Assembly: GCA_036675265.1 (NCBI GenBank)
Contig: JAKFFJ010000058.1
Coordinates: forward strand, 1-64,000
Length of the DNA stretch: 64,000 nt
DNA from: CAMPJU01 sp036675265
GTDB taxonomy: Bacteria; Pseudomonadota; Gammaproteobacteria; Xanthomonadales; Xanthomonadaceae
Direction of reading: 5' to 3'
In this document: positions 32,405-41,637 of the stretch, one piece after another
How positions within the stretch are numbered: the first letter of the stretch is position 1
How the letters are laid out: every line of letters starts with the position of its first letter
Program-made: the position numbers and the translations under genes
Notes under the pieces: model-generated
What the model was told of the DNA's origin: nothing
What the model saw: the letters and a program-made list of their open reading frames with translations, nothing else
The model's database searches: none

Positions 32405-33877
32405 TCAGCCGGCCCCGGACCGTGGCGTCACCGCGATGAACTGCGTGCTGGCACCCCGGCGCACCAGCAGCATCACGGTGCTGTCGCCGGCACCGGCCAG
32501 CCGCGCGTCGAGTTCGCTCACCGTGCCCACCGGCTCGCGCCCGACGGAGAGCACGACATCGCCCGGGCGCAGGCCGGCACGCTCCGCGGCGCCGTCCACG
32601 CCCGCGATCGCGACGCCCTCGTCCGGGGCCAGGCCCAGGTCGCGGCGCGCGTCGAGGTCCAGGTCCTTGCCGCGGATGCCCAGGGGATTGAGGTCCGCGG
32701 GCGTCGGCGCGGGTGCCGGTTCCGCGGCCGCCAGGATGTCGCCCAGCTTGCCGAGCTCCAGCGAGACTTCCCGCGCCTTGCCGTCGCGCAGCACGGACAG
32801 CGTGACCTCCGTGCCGGGGGGCAGCGCGCCCACCAGCGGCGGCAGGTCGCTCGATGCATTGACCGGCGTGCCATTGAAGCTGCGGATCACGTCGCCGGGC
32901 TGCAGGCCGGAACGCTCGCCGGGCGTGCCCGGGAACACGCGCGTGACGAGGGCGCCGCGCCCGTCCGGCAGGCCCCATTCGCGCACCATCGCCTGGTCGA
33001 TCTCCTGCAGGCTCACGCCGATCTGGCCCCGGCTCACCGTGCCGGTGTCCTTCAGCTGGGCGACCACGTTCATCACCATGTCGATCGGGATGGCGAAGCT
33101 CACGCCCATGTAGCCGCCGGAATTGCTGAAGATCTGCGAATTGATGCCGACCACCTGGCCGCGCGTGTCGAGCAGCGGGCCGCCGGAATTGCCGCGGTTG
33201 ATCGCGACGTCGGTCTGGATGAAGGGCACGTACTGCTGGTTCGCATAGGGATTGGCGCGGCCGACCGCGCTGACGATGCCGGCGGTGACGGAGTGGTCCA
33301 GCCCGAAGGGCGAGCCGATCGCGACCACCCACTGGCCCGGGCGCAACGCGCTCGAATCGCCGACCCGCAGCGCCGGCAGGCCGTCGGCATCGATCTTGAG
33401 CAGCGCCACGTCCGATGGCGGGTCGCTGCCGACCAGTTCCGCGGTGAACTCGCGGCGATCGGACAGTTGCACCACGATCTTCTCCGCGCCATCGACGACG
33501 TGGTGGTTGGTCAGCACGTAACCGTCGTCGGAAACGAGGAAACCCGAACCCAGCGAGACGCCGCCCGGATCACGCGGATCGGGGCGCGGTTGCGGCATCG
33601 GCACGCCGGGTCCGAAGAAGCGCCGGAACAGTTCGTCGATGTCGTCCGGCGACGGCCCGCCCGCCATTGCCGCCGGCCGGCCCACGCCGGTCGCCTCGAT
33701 GCTGACCACGGCCGGACCCACCTTCTCGACCAGCTTGCTGAAGTCCGGGAGCCCGGTCACCAGCTGCGGGGGCGGCGGCGCGCTGCTGCGCGACTGCGCC
33801 AGCGCGTGGCCCAGCGCAGCGGCCAGCGAGGCCACGAGCGCGACGAGGAGGAGGGTGCGGAGTGCCTGGCGGGTCAT
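32405..33877 (-). CDS. mucD: Periplasmic Do-type serine protease (MucD/DegP)
   Basis: This is a periplasmic protease/chaperone of the envelope stress response. The 490-residue protein has a signal peptide (residues 1-28), the catalytic His in LTNHHVVDGA, Asp in DVALLKID and Ser in GNSGGPLLD, then two PDZ domains (about 290-380 and 405-485). Its position after rpoE and the anti-sigma gene, like mucD in Pseudomonas, suggests sigma-E control. Its start overlaps the stop of the anti-sigma gene by 4 bases. Confidence 0.94.
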   Translation of the reverse strand: MTRQALRTLLLVALVASLAAALGHALAQSRSSAPPPPQLVTGLPDFSKLVEKVGPAVVSIEATGVGRPAAMAGGPSPDDIDELFRRFFGPGVPMPQPRPDPRDPGGVSLGSGFLVSDDGYVLTNHHVVDGAEKIVVQLSDRREFTAELVGSDPPSDVALLKIDADGLPALRVGDSSALRPGQWVVAIGSPFGLDHSVTAGIVSAVGRANPYANQQYVPFIQTDVAINRGNSGGPLLDTRGQVVGINSQIFSNSGGYMGVSFAIPIDMVMNVVAQLKDTGTVSRGQIGVSLQEIDQAMVREWGLPDGRGALVTRVFPGTPGERSGLQPGDVIRSFNGTPVNASSDLPPLVGALPPGTEVTLSVLRDGKAREVSLELGKLGDILAAAEPAPAPTPADLNPLGIRGKDLDLDARRDLGLAPDEGVAIAGVDGAAERAGLRPGDVVLSVGREPVGTVSELDARLAGAGDSTVMLLVRRGASTQFIAVTPRSGAG

Positions 33878-34749
33878 GGGGTCCTCTCGGGTTCGACGGG
33901 GAGCTGCGGCTCGAACGGATAGAACGACGGAGCCTCGGCGGTGTCGTCGAGGCCGACCGTGAATGCGTCCCCGTCAGCGGACAGCCCCGGGAGGACGGCC
34001 CGCGGCCACGGGCGCGCCGGCGGTTCGCGCGGGCTCGCGAACGGGCGCAGGTCCTGGGCGGCGACCAGCACGGCGGGCGGCACGGAGGCCTCCGCGCCGG
34101 GCAATGCGTCCGGCGCCGGCACGCCGGGCAAGGTGCCGGTGGATTCGACCGGCACAGAAGCGACCCGGCGCGGCCCGGCCGCCGGCCGCGACGGCGTCGT
34201 TGCCTGCCGCGTCGCCGGCGCCTGGGGCGGCGCATCCGCGAACTGCGGCACCGACACTTCGCGCACCGGCCCGGCGGTGGACGGCGACGGGTTCGCGGCG
34301 GTCGGCACCGGCGTCGCGATGGGGGCCGTGGCCTCGGTGGCCACGACCACCGGCACATCGCCGTCGACCGACAGCGGACGGGCCACGAACAACGCAACGG
34401 CCGCGACCGACGCTGCCAGCGCCATGCCGAGGCCGTGCCGCCAGCGCGAGCGCGGGACCGGGACCGCCGGCGCGGGCGCCGCGGCGAGGGCTGCCGCCAC
34501 GCGCGCGGCGAAACCATCCGCGCCGGCCGGCAGCGCCGCGACAGGCTGGCCGCGCAACACGTCGCCGACCAGGTGCCAGCGACCCCAGCGCCCTGCCAGC
34601 TCGGCATCGTGGCCGAGGCGCCGCGCCAGGAACCGCGCCTGGTCCAGCGCCAGTTCGCCGTCCACCAGCGCGGACAGTTGCTGCCGGCGCTGGAGCGAGA
34701 GCTTCGCGTCGGTGTCGTGGCCGTCGTCGATGGGGTCGCGTGTCGTCAT
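33874..34749 (-). CDS. rseA: RseA/MucA-type anti-sigma factor
   Basis: The 291-residue protein has an N-terminal anti-sigma domain (about 18-65: LSLQRRQQLSALVDGELALD ... WGRWHLVGDVLRG) that would hold RpoE. A single membrane helix (about 113-130) follows, then a long Pro/Ala-rich periplasmic part. The acidic N-terminal segment VDGEL is typical of RseA_N. The periplasmic half has little homology that I recognise. Its start overlaps the rpoE stop (ATGA), so sigma and anti-sigma are coupled. Confidence 0.88.
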   Translation of the reverse strand: MTTRDPIDDGHDTDAKLSLQRRQQLSALVDGELALDQARFLARRLGHDAELAGRWGRWHLVGDVLRGQPVAALPAGADGFAARVAAALAAAPAPAVPVPRSRWRHGLGMALAASVAAVALFVARPLSVDGDVPVVVATEATAPIATPVPTAANPSPSTAGPVREVSVPQFADAPPQAPATRQATTPSRPAAGPRRVASVPVESTGTLPGVPAPDALPGAEASVPPAVLVAAQDLRPFASPREPPARPWPRAVLPGLSADGDAFTVGLDDTAEAPSFYPFEPQLPVEPERTP

Positions 34750-35336
34750 GTCCGTTCCTCGAGCAGCGGCGCCAGCCGTGCGTCGATCGCCTCGCGTGCC
34801 CGGAAGATCCGGGAACGCACCGTACCGATCGGGCAGTCCATGCGCTGGGCGATCTCCTCGTAGCTCAACCCGTCGGCTTCGCGCATCGTGATCGCCTCCC
34901 GCAGTTCGCCCGGCAGGGCTTCGACCGCGCTCAGGACGGTTCGTTCGATCTCGTCGCGCAGCAGTTCGCGCTCGGGCGTGTCGTAGTCGCGCAACCGGCC
35001 GCCGGATTCGTATTGCGCCGCATCGCCGGCGTCGATGTCCGACGTCGGCGGCCTGCGGTTCTGCGAGACGAGATGGTTCTTGGCGGTGTTCACGGCGATC
35101 CGGTGCAGCCATGTATAGAACTGCGCATCGCCCCGGAAGTTCCCGATCGCGCGCCAGGCGCGCAGGAAGGTCTCCTGGGCCACGTCCTGGACCTCGTCCC
35201 GGTCGGTGACGTAGCGCGAGATCAGGCCCGCGATCCGGTGCTGGTACTTGCGCACCAGCAGGTCGAAGGCGGCCATGTCCCCGCGCTGCACCCGCGCGAC
35301 CAGCTCGCGGTCCAGTGCTTGCAACTCATCGGCCAT
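34746..35336 (-). CDS. rpoE: RNA polymerase sigma factor RpoE
   Basis: RpoE is the extracytoplasmic-stress sigma factor. The 196-residue protein has region 2 (RKYQHRIAGLISRYVTDRDE, AQETFLRAWRAIGNF, FYTWLHRIAVNTAKNHLV) and region 4 (LPGELREAITMREADGLSYE, IGTVRSRIFRAREAI). A sigma-E-like promoter is found upstream (35378-35405). The gene begins the rpoE-rseA-mucD unit that leads into lepA. Confidence 0.96.
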   Translation of the reverse strand: MADELQALDRELVARVQRGDMAAFDLLVRKYQHRIAGLISRYVTDRDEVQDVAQETFLRAWRAIGNFRGDAQFYTWLHRIAVNTAKNHLVSQNRRPPTSDIDAGDAAQYESGGRLRDYDTPERELLRDEIERTVLSAVEALPGELREAITMREADGLSYEEIAQRMDCPIGTVRSRIFRAREAIDARLAPLLEERT

Positions 35337-35377
35337 GCCGGTCCGGCGCTCCCGTCGGTCCGGTGTCGGCCCTGCTT

Positions 35378-35405
35378 TCCGACCGCGCCGGGCGGCGGAA
35401 GTTCC
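35378..35405 (-). promoter_or_regulatory. Candidate sigma-E promoter of rpoE
   Basis: On the minus strand GGAACTT (35405-35399) and GTCGGA (35383-35378) are 15 bases apart, matching the sigma-E consensus (GGAACTT and TCTGA/GTC-type). The predicted start point would leave a leader of about 35 nt. It suggests autoregulation. Confidence 0.6.
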
Positions 35406-35494
35406 CTGGCCCGCCGGACGGCGCGCGCGCGATTTGACCCGGATCGAACATCATCGGGATGATAGCGGCTCGCCCCCGACTCCCGGATCGCCCA

Positions 35495-37633
35495 ATGGCC
35501 ACGCCTGGCGACGCCACGCCCGCTCCTGCCCAAGTGCCTGCCGCCCCGGCCGTGCCCGGCCCGCGCACCACCGGCAGCGTGCGGCTGTTCGACGGATTGC
35601 GCTTCCGCCACTGGCAGGCGCAGGCACGCCCCGATGGCGTGCTCGTGCTCACGCTCGACCGTGACGGCGAGTCCGTGAACACGCTCGCGCAGGTGGTGTT
35701 GCTGGAGCTCGATGCGCTGCTCGAACGCATCGCGGCGGATCCGCCGAAGGGCCTCGTGTTCAGGTCCGGCAAGGACAGCGGCTTCATCGCCGGTGCCGAC
35801 ATCGGCGAATTCCGCGGCTTCGACCGCACCGGCAACGTCGAGGACGCCCTGCGTCGCGGGCAGCAGGTCTTCCAGCGCGTGGCGGAGCTGCCTTGCACGA
35901 CCGTCGCGGCGATCCGCGGCTTCTGCATGGGTGGCGGCACCGAGCTGGCGCTCGCCTGCGACCATCGCGTGGCGACCGACGACCCGTCGACGCGCATCGG
36001 GCTGCCGGAAGTGAAGCTGGGGATCTACCCCGGTTGGGGCGGCAGCGTGCGCCTGCCACGGCTGGTCGGCGCGCCTGCCGCGTTCGACCTGATGCTGACC
36101 GGGCGATCGCTGTCGGCGAAGGCCGCGCGCGCGATCGGCCTGGTGGATCGCGTCGCCGAACCCGGACTGCTGATCGATGCCGCGGTCGGCCTCGCGTTGC
36201 GGCCGGCGCCGCGACCGATCAGGCAGCGTTTCCTGGGGTGGCTCACGAACACCTGGCCGGCCCGGCAGCTCCTGGCGCCGGTGCTCCTGCGCCAGGTCGC
36301 ACGCAAGGCGCGCCGCGAACATTACCCGGCGCCCTACGCGCTGGTCGAAACGTGGCGCCGGACCGGCGGGGGGATGCCGCGCCGCCTGGCCGCGGAGCGC
36401 CGCAGCGTCGCGACACTGGCGCGCACCTCCACCGCGCGCAACCTGATCCGCGTGTTCTTCCTGCAGGAGCGACTGAAGAAGGCGGGGGGGAAAGACCATG
36501 GCGTGGCGCACGTGCACGTGGTCGGCGCCGGCGTGATGGGCGGCGACATCGCCGCATGGGCGGCCTACAAGGGGTTCCAGGTCACGCTGAACGACCGGGA
36601 GCAACGGTACATCGACGCCGCGCTCGCGCGCGCCGGCGAGTTGTTCGCGAAGAAGGTCAAGGACGAGGCGAAGCGTCCGGCCGTGGCCGCGCGCCTGGCG
36701 GGCGACCTGGACGGCGACGGCGCCACGGCGGCCGACCTGGTGATCGAGGCGATCATCGAGGAGGCAGGCGCCAAGCGCGCGCTCTATGCACAGGCCGAGC
36801 CGCGCATGAAGCGTGACGCGCTGCTGGCGACCAACACCTCCTCCATCCCGATCGGCGAGCTGGCCTCGGGCCTCGCGCGCCCCGCGCAGTTCGCCGGCCT
36901 GCACTACTTCAACCCGGTGGCGCTGATGCCACTGGTCGAGATCGTCCACCACGACGGCATCGACGAGGCGACCGCCCGCCGGCTCGCCGCGTTCTGCCGC
37001 GCGATCGACAAGCTGCCGGTGCCGGTGGACGGGACACCGGGCTTCCTGGTCAACCGGGTGCTGTTCCCCTACCTGCTCGAGGCCGCGACCGCGCACGCCG
37101 AGGGCATCCCCGGCGCGGCGATCGACAAGGCCGCGCTGAAGTTCGGGATGCCGATGGGCCCGATCGAACTGATCGACACGGTGGGCCTGGACGTCGCCGC
37201 CGGCGTGGGCGCGGAGCTCGCGCCCTTCCTGGGCTTGCCGATCCCGGCATCCCTGGCGACGCCGCCCGGGGCGGGCCGGCGTGGCCGGAAGGACGGCCAG
37301 GGCCTGTACCGCTGGGAACACGGCAAGGCCGTCAAACCGGACCTGCCGAAGGACTACCGCGCGCCGGACGACCTGGAGGACCGCCTGGTCCTGCCGCTGC
37401 TCAACGAGGCGGTGGCCTGCCTGCACGACCAGGTGGTGGCCGACGCGGACCTGCTCGATGCCGGGGTGATCTTCGGCACGGGCTTCGCGCCGTTCCGCGG
37501 CGGTCCGATCCAGTACATCCGGGACACCGGGGCGGACGCGCTGCTGGCGCGCCTGCAGGCGTTGCGCGACCGGCACGGCGAGCGGTTCGCGCCGCGACCG
37601 GGTTGGGATGCTGCGGCGTTGCGCAGCCCCTGA
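35495..37633 (+). CDS. FadB/FadJ-type multifunctional beta-oxidation enzyme
   Basis: The 712-residue protein has an N-terminal enoyl-CoA hydratase domain (about 35-280; oxyanion and catalytic parts in SGFIAGADIGEF, GFCMGGGTELALACDHR, LPEVKLGIYPGWGG) and a 3-hydroxyacyl-CoA dehydrogenase domain. The NAD-binding site is VVGAGVMGGDIAAWAAYKG, and FNPVALMPLVEIVHH follows. It would hydrate and oxidise fatty acyl-CoA intermediates. No thiolase (FadA) gene is adjacent. The first 40 residues are Pro/Ala-rich and the start could also be 35459. Confidence 0.92.
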   Translation: MATPGDATPAPAQVPAAPAVPGPRTTGSVRLFDGLRFRHWQAQARPDGVLVLTLDRDGESVNTLAQVVLLELDALLERIAADPPKGLVFRSGKDSGFIAGADIGEFRGFDRTGNVEDALRRGQQVFQRVAELPCTTVAAIRGFCMGGGTELALACDHRVATDDPSTRIGLPEVKLGIYPGWGGSVRLPRLVGAPAAFDLMLTGRSLSAKAARAIGLVDRVAEPGLLIDAAVGLALRPAPRPIRQRFLGWLTNTWPARQLLAPVLLRQVARKARREHYPAPYALVETWRRTGGGMPRRLAAERRSVATLARTSTARNLIRVFFLQERLKKAGGKDHGVAHVHVVGAGVMGGDIAAWAAYKGFQVTLNDREQRYIDAALARAGELFAKKVKDEAKRPAVAARLAGDLDGDGATAADLVIEAIIEEAGAKRALYAQAEPRMKRDALLATNTSSIPIGELASGLARPAQFAGLHYFNPVALMPLVEIVHHDGIDEATARRLAAFCRAIDKLPVPVDGTPGFLVNRVLFPYLLEAATAHAEGIPGAAIDKAALKFGMPMGPIELIDTVGLDVAAGVGAELAPFLGLPIPASLATPPGAGRRGRKDGQGLYRWEHGKAVKPDLPKDYRAPDDLEDRLVLPLLNEAVACLHDQVVADADLLDAGVIFGTGFAPFRGGPIQYIRDTGADALLARLQALRDRHGERFAPRPGWDAAALRSP

Positions 37634-37638
37634 CCGAA

Positions 37639-37667
37639 AGGCTTCGCCGGCGTGCCGGCTCCCACGG
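37639..37667. repeat. REP half-copy (family A)
   Basis: GGCTTC is followed by the core GCCGGCGTGCCGGC and TCCCACGGG. It lies in the short gap between the convergent fatty-acid gene and pilZ, right after the stop of the former. Confidence 0.8.
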
Positions 37668-37669
37668 GA

Positions 37670-38035
37670 TTACATCGTGTGGGTCGGCTTGGTGGCCGGA
37701 TGGCCGGCCAGCAGCGCCTCGATCTTGCTGCGCGCGGCCTCGCCCTCGGCGGTATCGCCGAACTGCACGCCGATGCCGGGCGCACGGTTGCCCTGGGCGC
37801 CGGGCGGCGTGACCCAGACGACCTTGCCGGCGACCGGCAGGCGCTCGCTGGATTCGGGCAGCGTCAGCAGGACGAAGACTTCCGCCCCCAGGAAATAGCG
37901 CTTGGGCGTCGGCACGAACACGCCGCCGTTGCGCAGGTACGGCATGTACGCCGTGTACAGCGACGCCTTGTCCTTGATCGCCAGCGACAGGATGCCCTGG
38001 CCGCCCGCTCCGCCCACGCCCGCCGCTGCACTCAT
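37670..38035 (-). CDS. PilZ domain protein (type IV pilus-associated)
   Basis: The 121-residue single PilZ domain has ILSLAIKDKASLYTAYMPYL, GGVFVPTPKRYFLGAEVFVLL and VAGKVVWVTPPGAQGNRAPGIGVQF. The canonical c-di-GMP-binding RxxxR motif is absent at the N-terminus, as in the Xanthomonas pilus-assembly PilZ that does not bind the nucleotide. The start overlaps the holB stop (ATGA). A holB-pilZ pair is common in gammaproteobacteria and links the gene to type IV pilus function only by family. Confidence 0.9.
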   Translation of the reverse strand: MSAAAGVGGAGGQGILSLAIKDKASLYTAYMPYLRNGGVFVPTPKRYFLGAEVFVLLTLPESSERLPVAGKVVWVTPPGAQGNRAPGIGVQFGDTAEGEAARSKIEALLAGHPATKPTHTM

Positions 38036-39087
38036 CGCCTGCTCCGCGTTGTCGCCGGCGCCGACGCGTCGCGCCAGCCCAGCAAGACCTCGGCCACTGC
38101 CAGGTCCGCCCGCACCTGGGTGCGCAGCAGGTCCCGGGCGCGGTTGGCCGCATCGAACCAAGCCGCGAGACTGCGCGCTCGCCGCGGGTCGGTCAACCCG
38201 CCACGCGCGGCCTCCAGGGCCAGGTCGGCGGCGTGCCGCAGGCGTGCGTCGCCCTGCCCGTCCGCGACCCAGCGTTGCGCCATCGCGATCGGTGCGGTGC
38301 GACCGCCCTGCAGTTGCGCCAGGTCGCCGGCGACCTCGCGGCGCAATGCGAGCCCGCCGTCGCGCAACCACGCGGCGGCGAGTCCCGGATGACCGCGCGC
38401 CGCCTCCAGCGCTTCCTGCGCCGCGGCCGCCGCATGGCCCTGGGTGGCGAGCCAGGCGAGCGCTTCGGCGCGGGGCGGCAGGCGCAACTCCACGCGCTGG
38501 CAACGGCTGCGGATCGTGGCGGGCAGGCCCGTCGGCGCTGCCGACACCAGCCACAGGTGGCGGCCCGGCTGCGGCTCCTCGAGCGTCTTGAGCAACGCGT
38601 TGCTGGCCGAGTGGTTGATCCCGTCGGCGGGATCGAGCAAGGCGACCTGCACGTTGCCCAGCTGCGGCGTGAGGGCGAAGCGCTCCGACAGTGCGCGCAC
38701 CTGGTCGATCACGATCTCGCTGCGGATCTTGCCGGTCTTCGGGTTCACTGCATGGCCGACGAAGATCGCATCGGGATGGCCTGGATGCCCCCAGGGGTGC
38801 GCGAGCGTGCCGTCGGGGCGCACCTCCAGCGGGTCGGCCTGGGTCCGCACCGCGAACAGGCGGCAGGCACGGCAGCGGCCACAGGGGTCGCCCGCCGCGT
38901 CGCGTTCGCTGCACAGCAGCCGCCATGCCAGGCGTTCGGCGACCCGGCGCTTGCCGAGACCGGCCGGCCCGCAGAACAGCAGCGCATGGCCCAGCCGGCC
39001 GGCATCGATCGCAGCCGTGGCCTGGTCGTGGGCGCGCTGCTGCCAGGGGGCGAGCGGCGCGTCGAACGCTGGCGCCGTGGCGCTCAC
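38032..39087 (-). CDS. holB: DNA polymerase III delta' subunit HolB
   Basis: HolB is a clamp-loader subunit. The 351-residue protein has a P-loop-like CGPAGLGKRRVAERLA, a four-Cys zinc site in CSERDAAGDPCGRCRAC, the sensor region NHSASNALLKTLEEPQPG and the SRC-containing TIRSRCQRVEL. The clamp-loader delta' is catalytically inactive in ATP hydrolysis. It overlaps tmk and pilZ by 4 bases on either side. Confidence 0.94.
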   Translation of the reverse strand: MSATAPAFDAPLAPWQQRAHDQATAAIDAGRLGHALLFCGPAGLGKRRVAERLAWRLLCSERDAAGDPCGRCRACRLFAVRTQADPLEVRPDGTLAHPWGHPGHPDAIFVGHAVNPKTGKIRSEIVIDQVRALSERFALTPQLGNVQVALLDPADGINHSASNALLKTLEEPQPGRHLWLVSAAPTGLPATIRSRCQRVELRLPPRAEALAWLATQGHAAAAAQEALEAARGHPGLAAAWLRDGGLALRREVAGDLAQLQGGRTAPIAMAQRWVADGQGDARLRHAADLALEAARGGLTDPRRARSLAAWFDAANRARDLLRTQVRADLAVAEVLLGWRDASAPATTRSRR

Positions 39088-39743
39088 GGGCGCAGCCGCG
39101 CCTGGTAGTCGCGCAATTGCGCGACCGCATCGGCCGCGACGTCCGCCGGCGGCCGCGTCGCGTCGAGCACGCGGAACCGCGGCACGGCGCGCGCGCGTTC
39201 GAGGAAGGCCGCGCGCACGCGCTCGAAGAAGGCGTCGTGCTCGCGCTCGATCCGGTCCGGGCCGCGCCCGCCCGGGGCGCCGTCGCGTGCGCGGGCACGA
39301 TCGCGCCCCTGCGGGACGCCCAGGTCCAGCAGCAACGTCAGGCCCGGCTCGATGCCGACGACGCGGCGTTCAAGTTCCGCGATGAAGCCGCCCTCCAGGC
39401 CGCGGCCGCCGCCCTGGTAGGCGTGGCTGGAATCGGTGAACCGGTCGCTCAACACCCAGGCGCCGCGCTGGAGGGCCGGCAGCACGGTCTGGCGGACGTG
39501 CTGGGCCCGCGCGGCAAACATGAGCAGCAATTCGGTTTCCGGCGATGGCGCCTCGTCGCCCGGGTGCAGCAGGAGGTCGCGGATGCGTTCGGCCAGGGGC
39601 GTGCCGCCCGGCTCGCGCGTCGCCACGACGTCCTGGCCACTGGCCAGGAGCGCGTCGCGCAGCGCCGCCAGGACCGTCGACTTGCCGGCGCCCTCGCCGC
39701 CCTCGAGGGTGACCAGGCGCGGTTCGCTGCGCAGGCCGCTCAC
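39084..39743 (-). CDS. tmk: Thymidylate kinase
   Basis: The enzyme phosphorylates dTMP to dTDP. The 219-residue protein has the P-loop LEGGEGAGKSTVLAAL, the DR motif in LSDRFTDSSHAYQGGGRG, and a Lid-type region GRDRARARDGAPGGRGPDR. The length is normal. The start at 39743 overlaps the mltG stop (ATGA), continuing the tight operon. Confidence 0.95.
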   Translation of the reverse strand: MSGLRSEPRLVTLEGGEGAGKSTVLAALRDALLASGQDVVATREPGGTPLAERIRDLLLHPGDEAPSPETELLLMFAARAQHVRQTVLPALQRGAWVLSDRFTDSSHAYQGGGRGLEGGFIAELERRVVGIEPGLTLLLDLGVPQGRDRARARDGAPGGRGPDRIEREHDAFFERVRAAFLERARAVPRFRVLDATRPPADVAADAVAQLRDYQARLRP

Positions 39744-40792
39744 TGCTGCGACCGCTGCCGCTCGCGGTAGCGCGCCAGGTATTCGCGTACCGCGACACGG
39801 TGTTCGGCCAGCGAGTCGGAGAAGACGTGGCGGCCGCTGCCGTCGCCGATCGCGACGAAGTACAGCGCGTCGCCTTCGGCTGGTTGCGTCGCGGCGCGCA
39901 ACGCCGCGGCGCCGGGCATCGCGATCGGCGTGGGCGGCAGGCCCGCGCGGACGTAGGTGTTGTAGGGCGTGTCCTGCTCCAGATGCGCGCGCGTGATGTT
40001 GCCGTCGTAGTCCGCGATGCCGTAGATGACGGTCGGATCGGTCTGCAGGCGCATCCCCTTCTCGAGCCGGCGCACGAAGACCCCGGCGATCCGCGCGCGC
40101 TCTTCGGGTGCGCCGGTTTCCTTCTCGACGATCGACGCCAGCACCAGCGCCTCGTCGGCCGACTCGAGCGGCAGGCCGTCCGCGCGGGACGCCCAGGCGG
40201 CCGCGAGCGCACGCTCCATCGCACCGTAGGCGCGCCGCAACACGTCCAGGTCGCTGTCGCCCCGCGTGTAGACATAGGTCTCCGGCAGGAAGCGACCCTC
40301 CGGATGCTGCCCCGCGTGGCCGAGCGCCTCCATCAGCGCGTCGTCGTCCAGGTCGGCTGCCTCCTGCTCCAGCGGCTGCTTCCTCGCCAGCGCGGCGCGC
40401 AACTGCCGGATGTTCCAGCCTTCGACGATCGTGAAGCGGTAGCTCAGCACGTCGCCGTCACGCATGGCGACCAGCAGCTCGCGCGGGGACTGGCCCGGCT
40501 CGAGCGCGTATTCGCCCACCTGGATCCGGCCGCCCGCGTCCAGCTGCCGCGCCAGCAACTGCCACTCGAGGTCGTGGCCCGTGCCCACGCCGGCGTCGCG
40601 GATCGTGTCGAGCACCGCGGCGAAGGAATCGCCCTGGTGCACGACAAGTGTTTCGCCCGGCTCGATGCCCGCCATCGGACCGTCGGCGAATGCGTGGTAG
40701 TGGTGCCAGGCCGTGTAGGCCGCGAATCCCGCGAACAGGGCGAGCAGGCCGAAGAAGATGCGGAAGCGTCCGCGCTGGTTGCGTCGACTCAC
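39740..40792 (-). CDS. mltG: Endolytic murein transglycosylase MltG
   Basis: MltG (YceG) is an inner-membrane lytic transglycosylase that cuts nascent peptidoglycan strands. The 350-residue protein has one membrane helix (about 11-30), a LysM-like domain and the catalytic region ALVLASIVEKETG with the catalytic Glu, then QTDPTVIYGIADYDG and YNTYVRAGLPPTPIAMPG. It starts with GTG at 40792, overlapping the pabC stop (GTGA). Confidence 0.93.
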   Translation of the reverse strand: MSRRNQRGRFRIFFGLLALFAGFAAYTAWHHYHAFADGPMAGIEPGETLVVHQGDSFAAVLDTIRDAGVGTGHDLEWQLLARQLDAGGRIQVGEYALEPGQSPRELLVAMRDGDVLSYRFTIVEGWNIRQLRAALARKQPLEQEAADLDDDALMEALGHAGQHPEGRFLPETYVYTRGDSDLDVLRRAYGAMERALAAAWASRADGLPLESADEALVLASIVEKETGAPEERARIAGVFVRRLEKGMRLQTDPTVIYGIADYDGNITRAHLEQDTPYNTYVRAGLPPTPIAMPGAAALRAATQPAEGDALYFVAIGDGSGRHVFSDSLAEHRVAVREYLARYRERQRSQQ

Positions 40793-41637
40793 TGTTCCCC
40801 CTGGGTCGTCCTGGCCACGGCGAATGCTTGATGCGCCGCGGCGAATTGTCGCGACAGCGCGGCCACCGCGTCGTGCGGCGGCCACGCGCGCGCCCCGAGG
40901 CGCGCCACGGGCAGGATACCCCGCACGGCATTGCACAGGACCACGGCGTCGGCGGATTCGACGTCGGCCGGCACCAGCCGTCGTTCGACCGCGCCGGCCG
41001 CGTCCAGCAGCCAGGCGCGGCACGTGCCGGCGACGCCGCAGCGCGCCACCGGTGGCGTGCACCATCGCCCGCCCGTGAACGCGAACACGTTGGCCGCCGT
41101 GGCGCCGGCGACAGCGCCTTCCACGTCCACGAGCAGTCCTTCGTCGAACGCGTCCCCGCCCGGTTCACCCGGCGCGGGCCATTCGCCGCGCGCCAGCACC
41201 TGCTCGAGCCGGTTGCAATGCTTGAGGCCGGCGAGGCGCGGCTGGTGCGACAGCCGCGTGTCGCACCAGCGCAGCCGGAGCCCGCCGGGGCGCGGCGGCC
41301 CGGGCAAGGGATGCGTGGACAGCACCCAGGTCGGCTCCGTCGCCGCCTGCGGTGCGTAGCCCCGCGCGCCGGCGCCGCGCGTCACCAGCAGCTTGAGCAC
41401 GCGGTCGCCCTGGTCGAGCAGCGTCGTCGCCACTTCGCGCACCAGCCCCCTGCGTGGCAGCGGCAACCCGAGCCGCGCGGCGCCCGCGGAAAGCCGGCCC
41501 CAGTGTGCGTCCCACCACGGCAGTCCCCCACGATGCGCGCGCATCGTCTCGAACAGCCCGTCGCCGTACGCCAGGCCGCGGTCGTCCTCCGGCACGGCGT
41601 CGACCGGACGTTCGCCGACGAAGACCACGCGGGTCAT
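40789..41637 (-). CDS. pabC: Aminodeoxychorismate lyase PabC
   Basis: PabC is a PLP enzyme that converts aminodeoxychorismate to p-aminobenzoate for folate. The 282-residue chain is a class IV aminotransferase: RGLAYGDGLFETMR at the N-terminus, the PLP Lys in LAGLKHCNRLEQVLAR, and GLLVDVEGAVAGATAANVF. It lies directly after pabB with a 4-base overlap, so aminodeoxychorismate formation and lysis are made together. Confidence 0.92.
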   Translation of the reverse strand: MTRVVFVGERPVDAVPEDDRGLAYGDGLFETMRAHRGGLPWWDAHWGRLSAGAARLGLPLPRRGLVREVATTLLDQGDRVLKLLVTRGAGARGYAPQAATEPTWVLSTHPLPGPPRPGGLRLRWCDTRLSHQPRLAGLKHCNRLEQVLARGEWPAPGEPGGDAFDEGLLVDVEGAVAGATAANVFAFTGGRWCTPPVARCGVAGTCRAWLLDAAGAVERRLVPADVESADAVVLCNAVRGILPVARLGARAWPPHDAVAALSRQFAAAHQAFAVARTTQGEQ

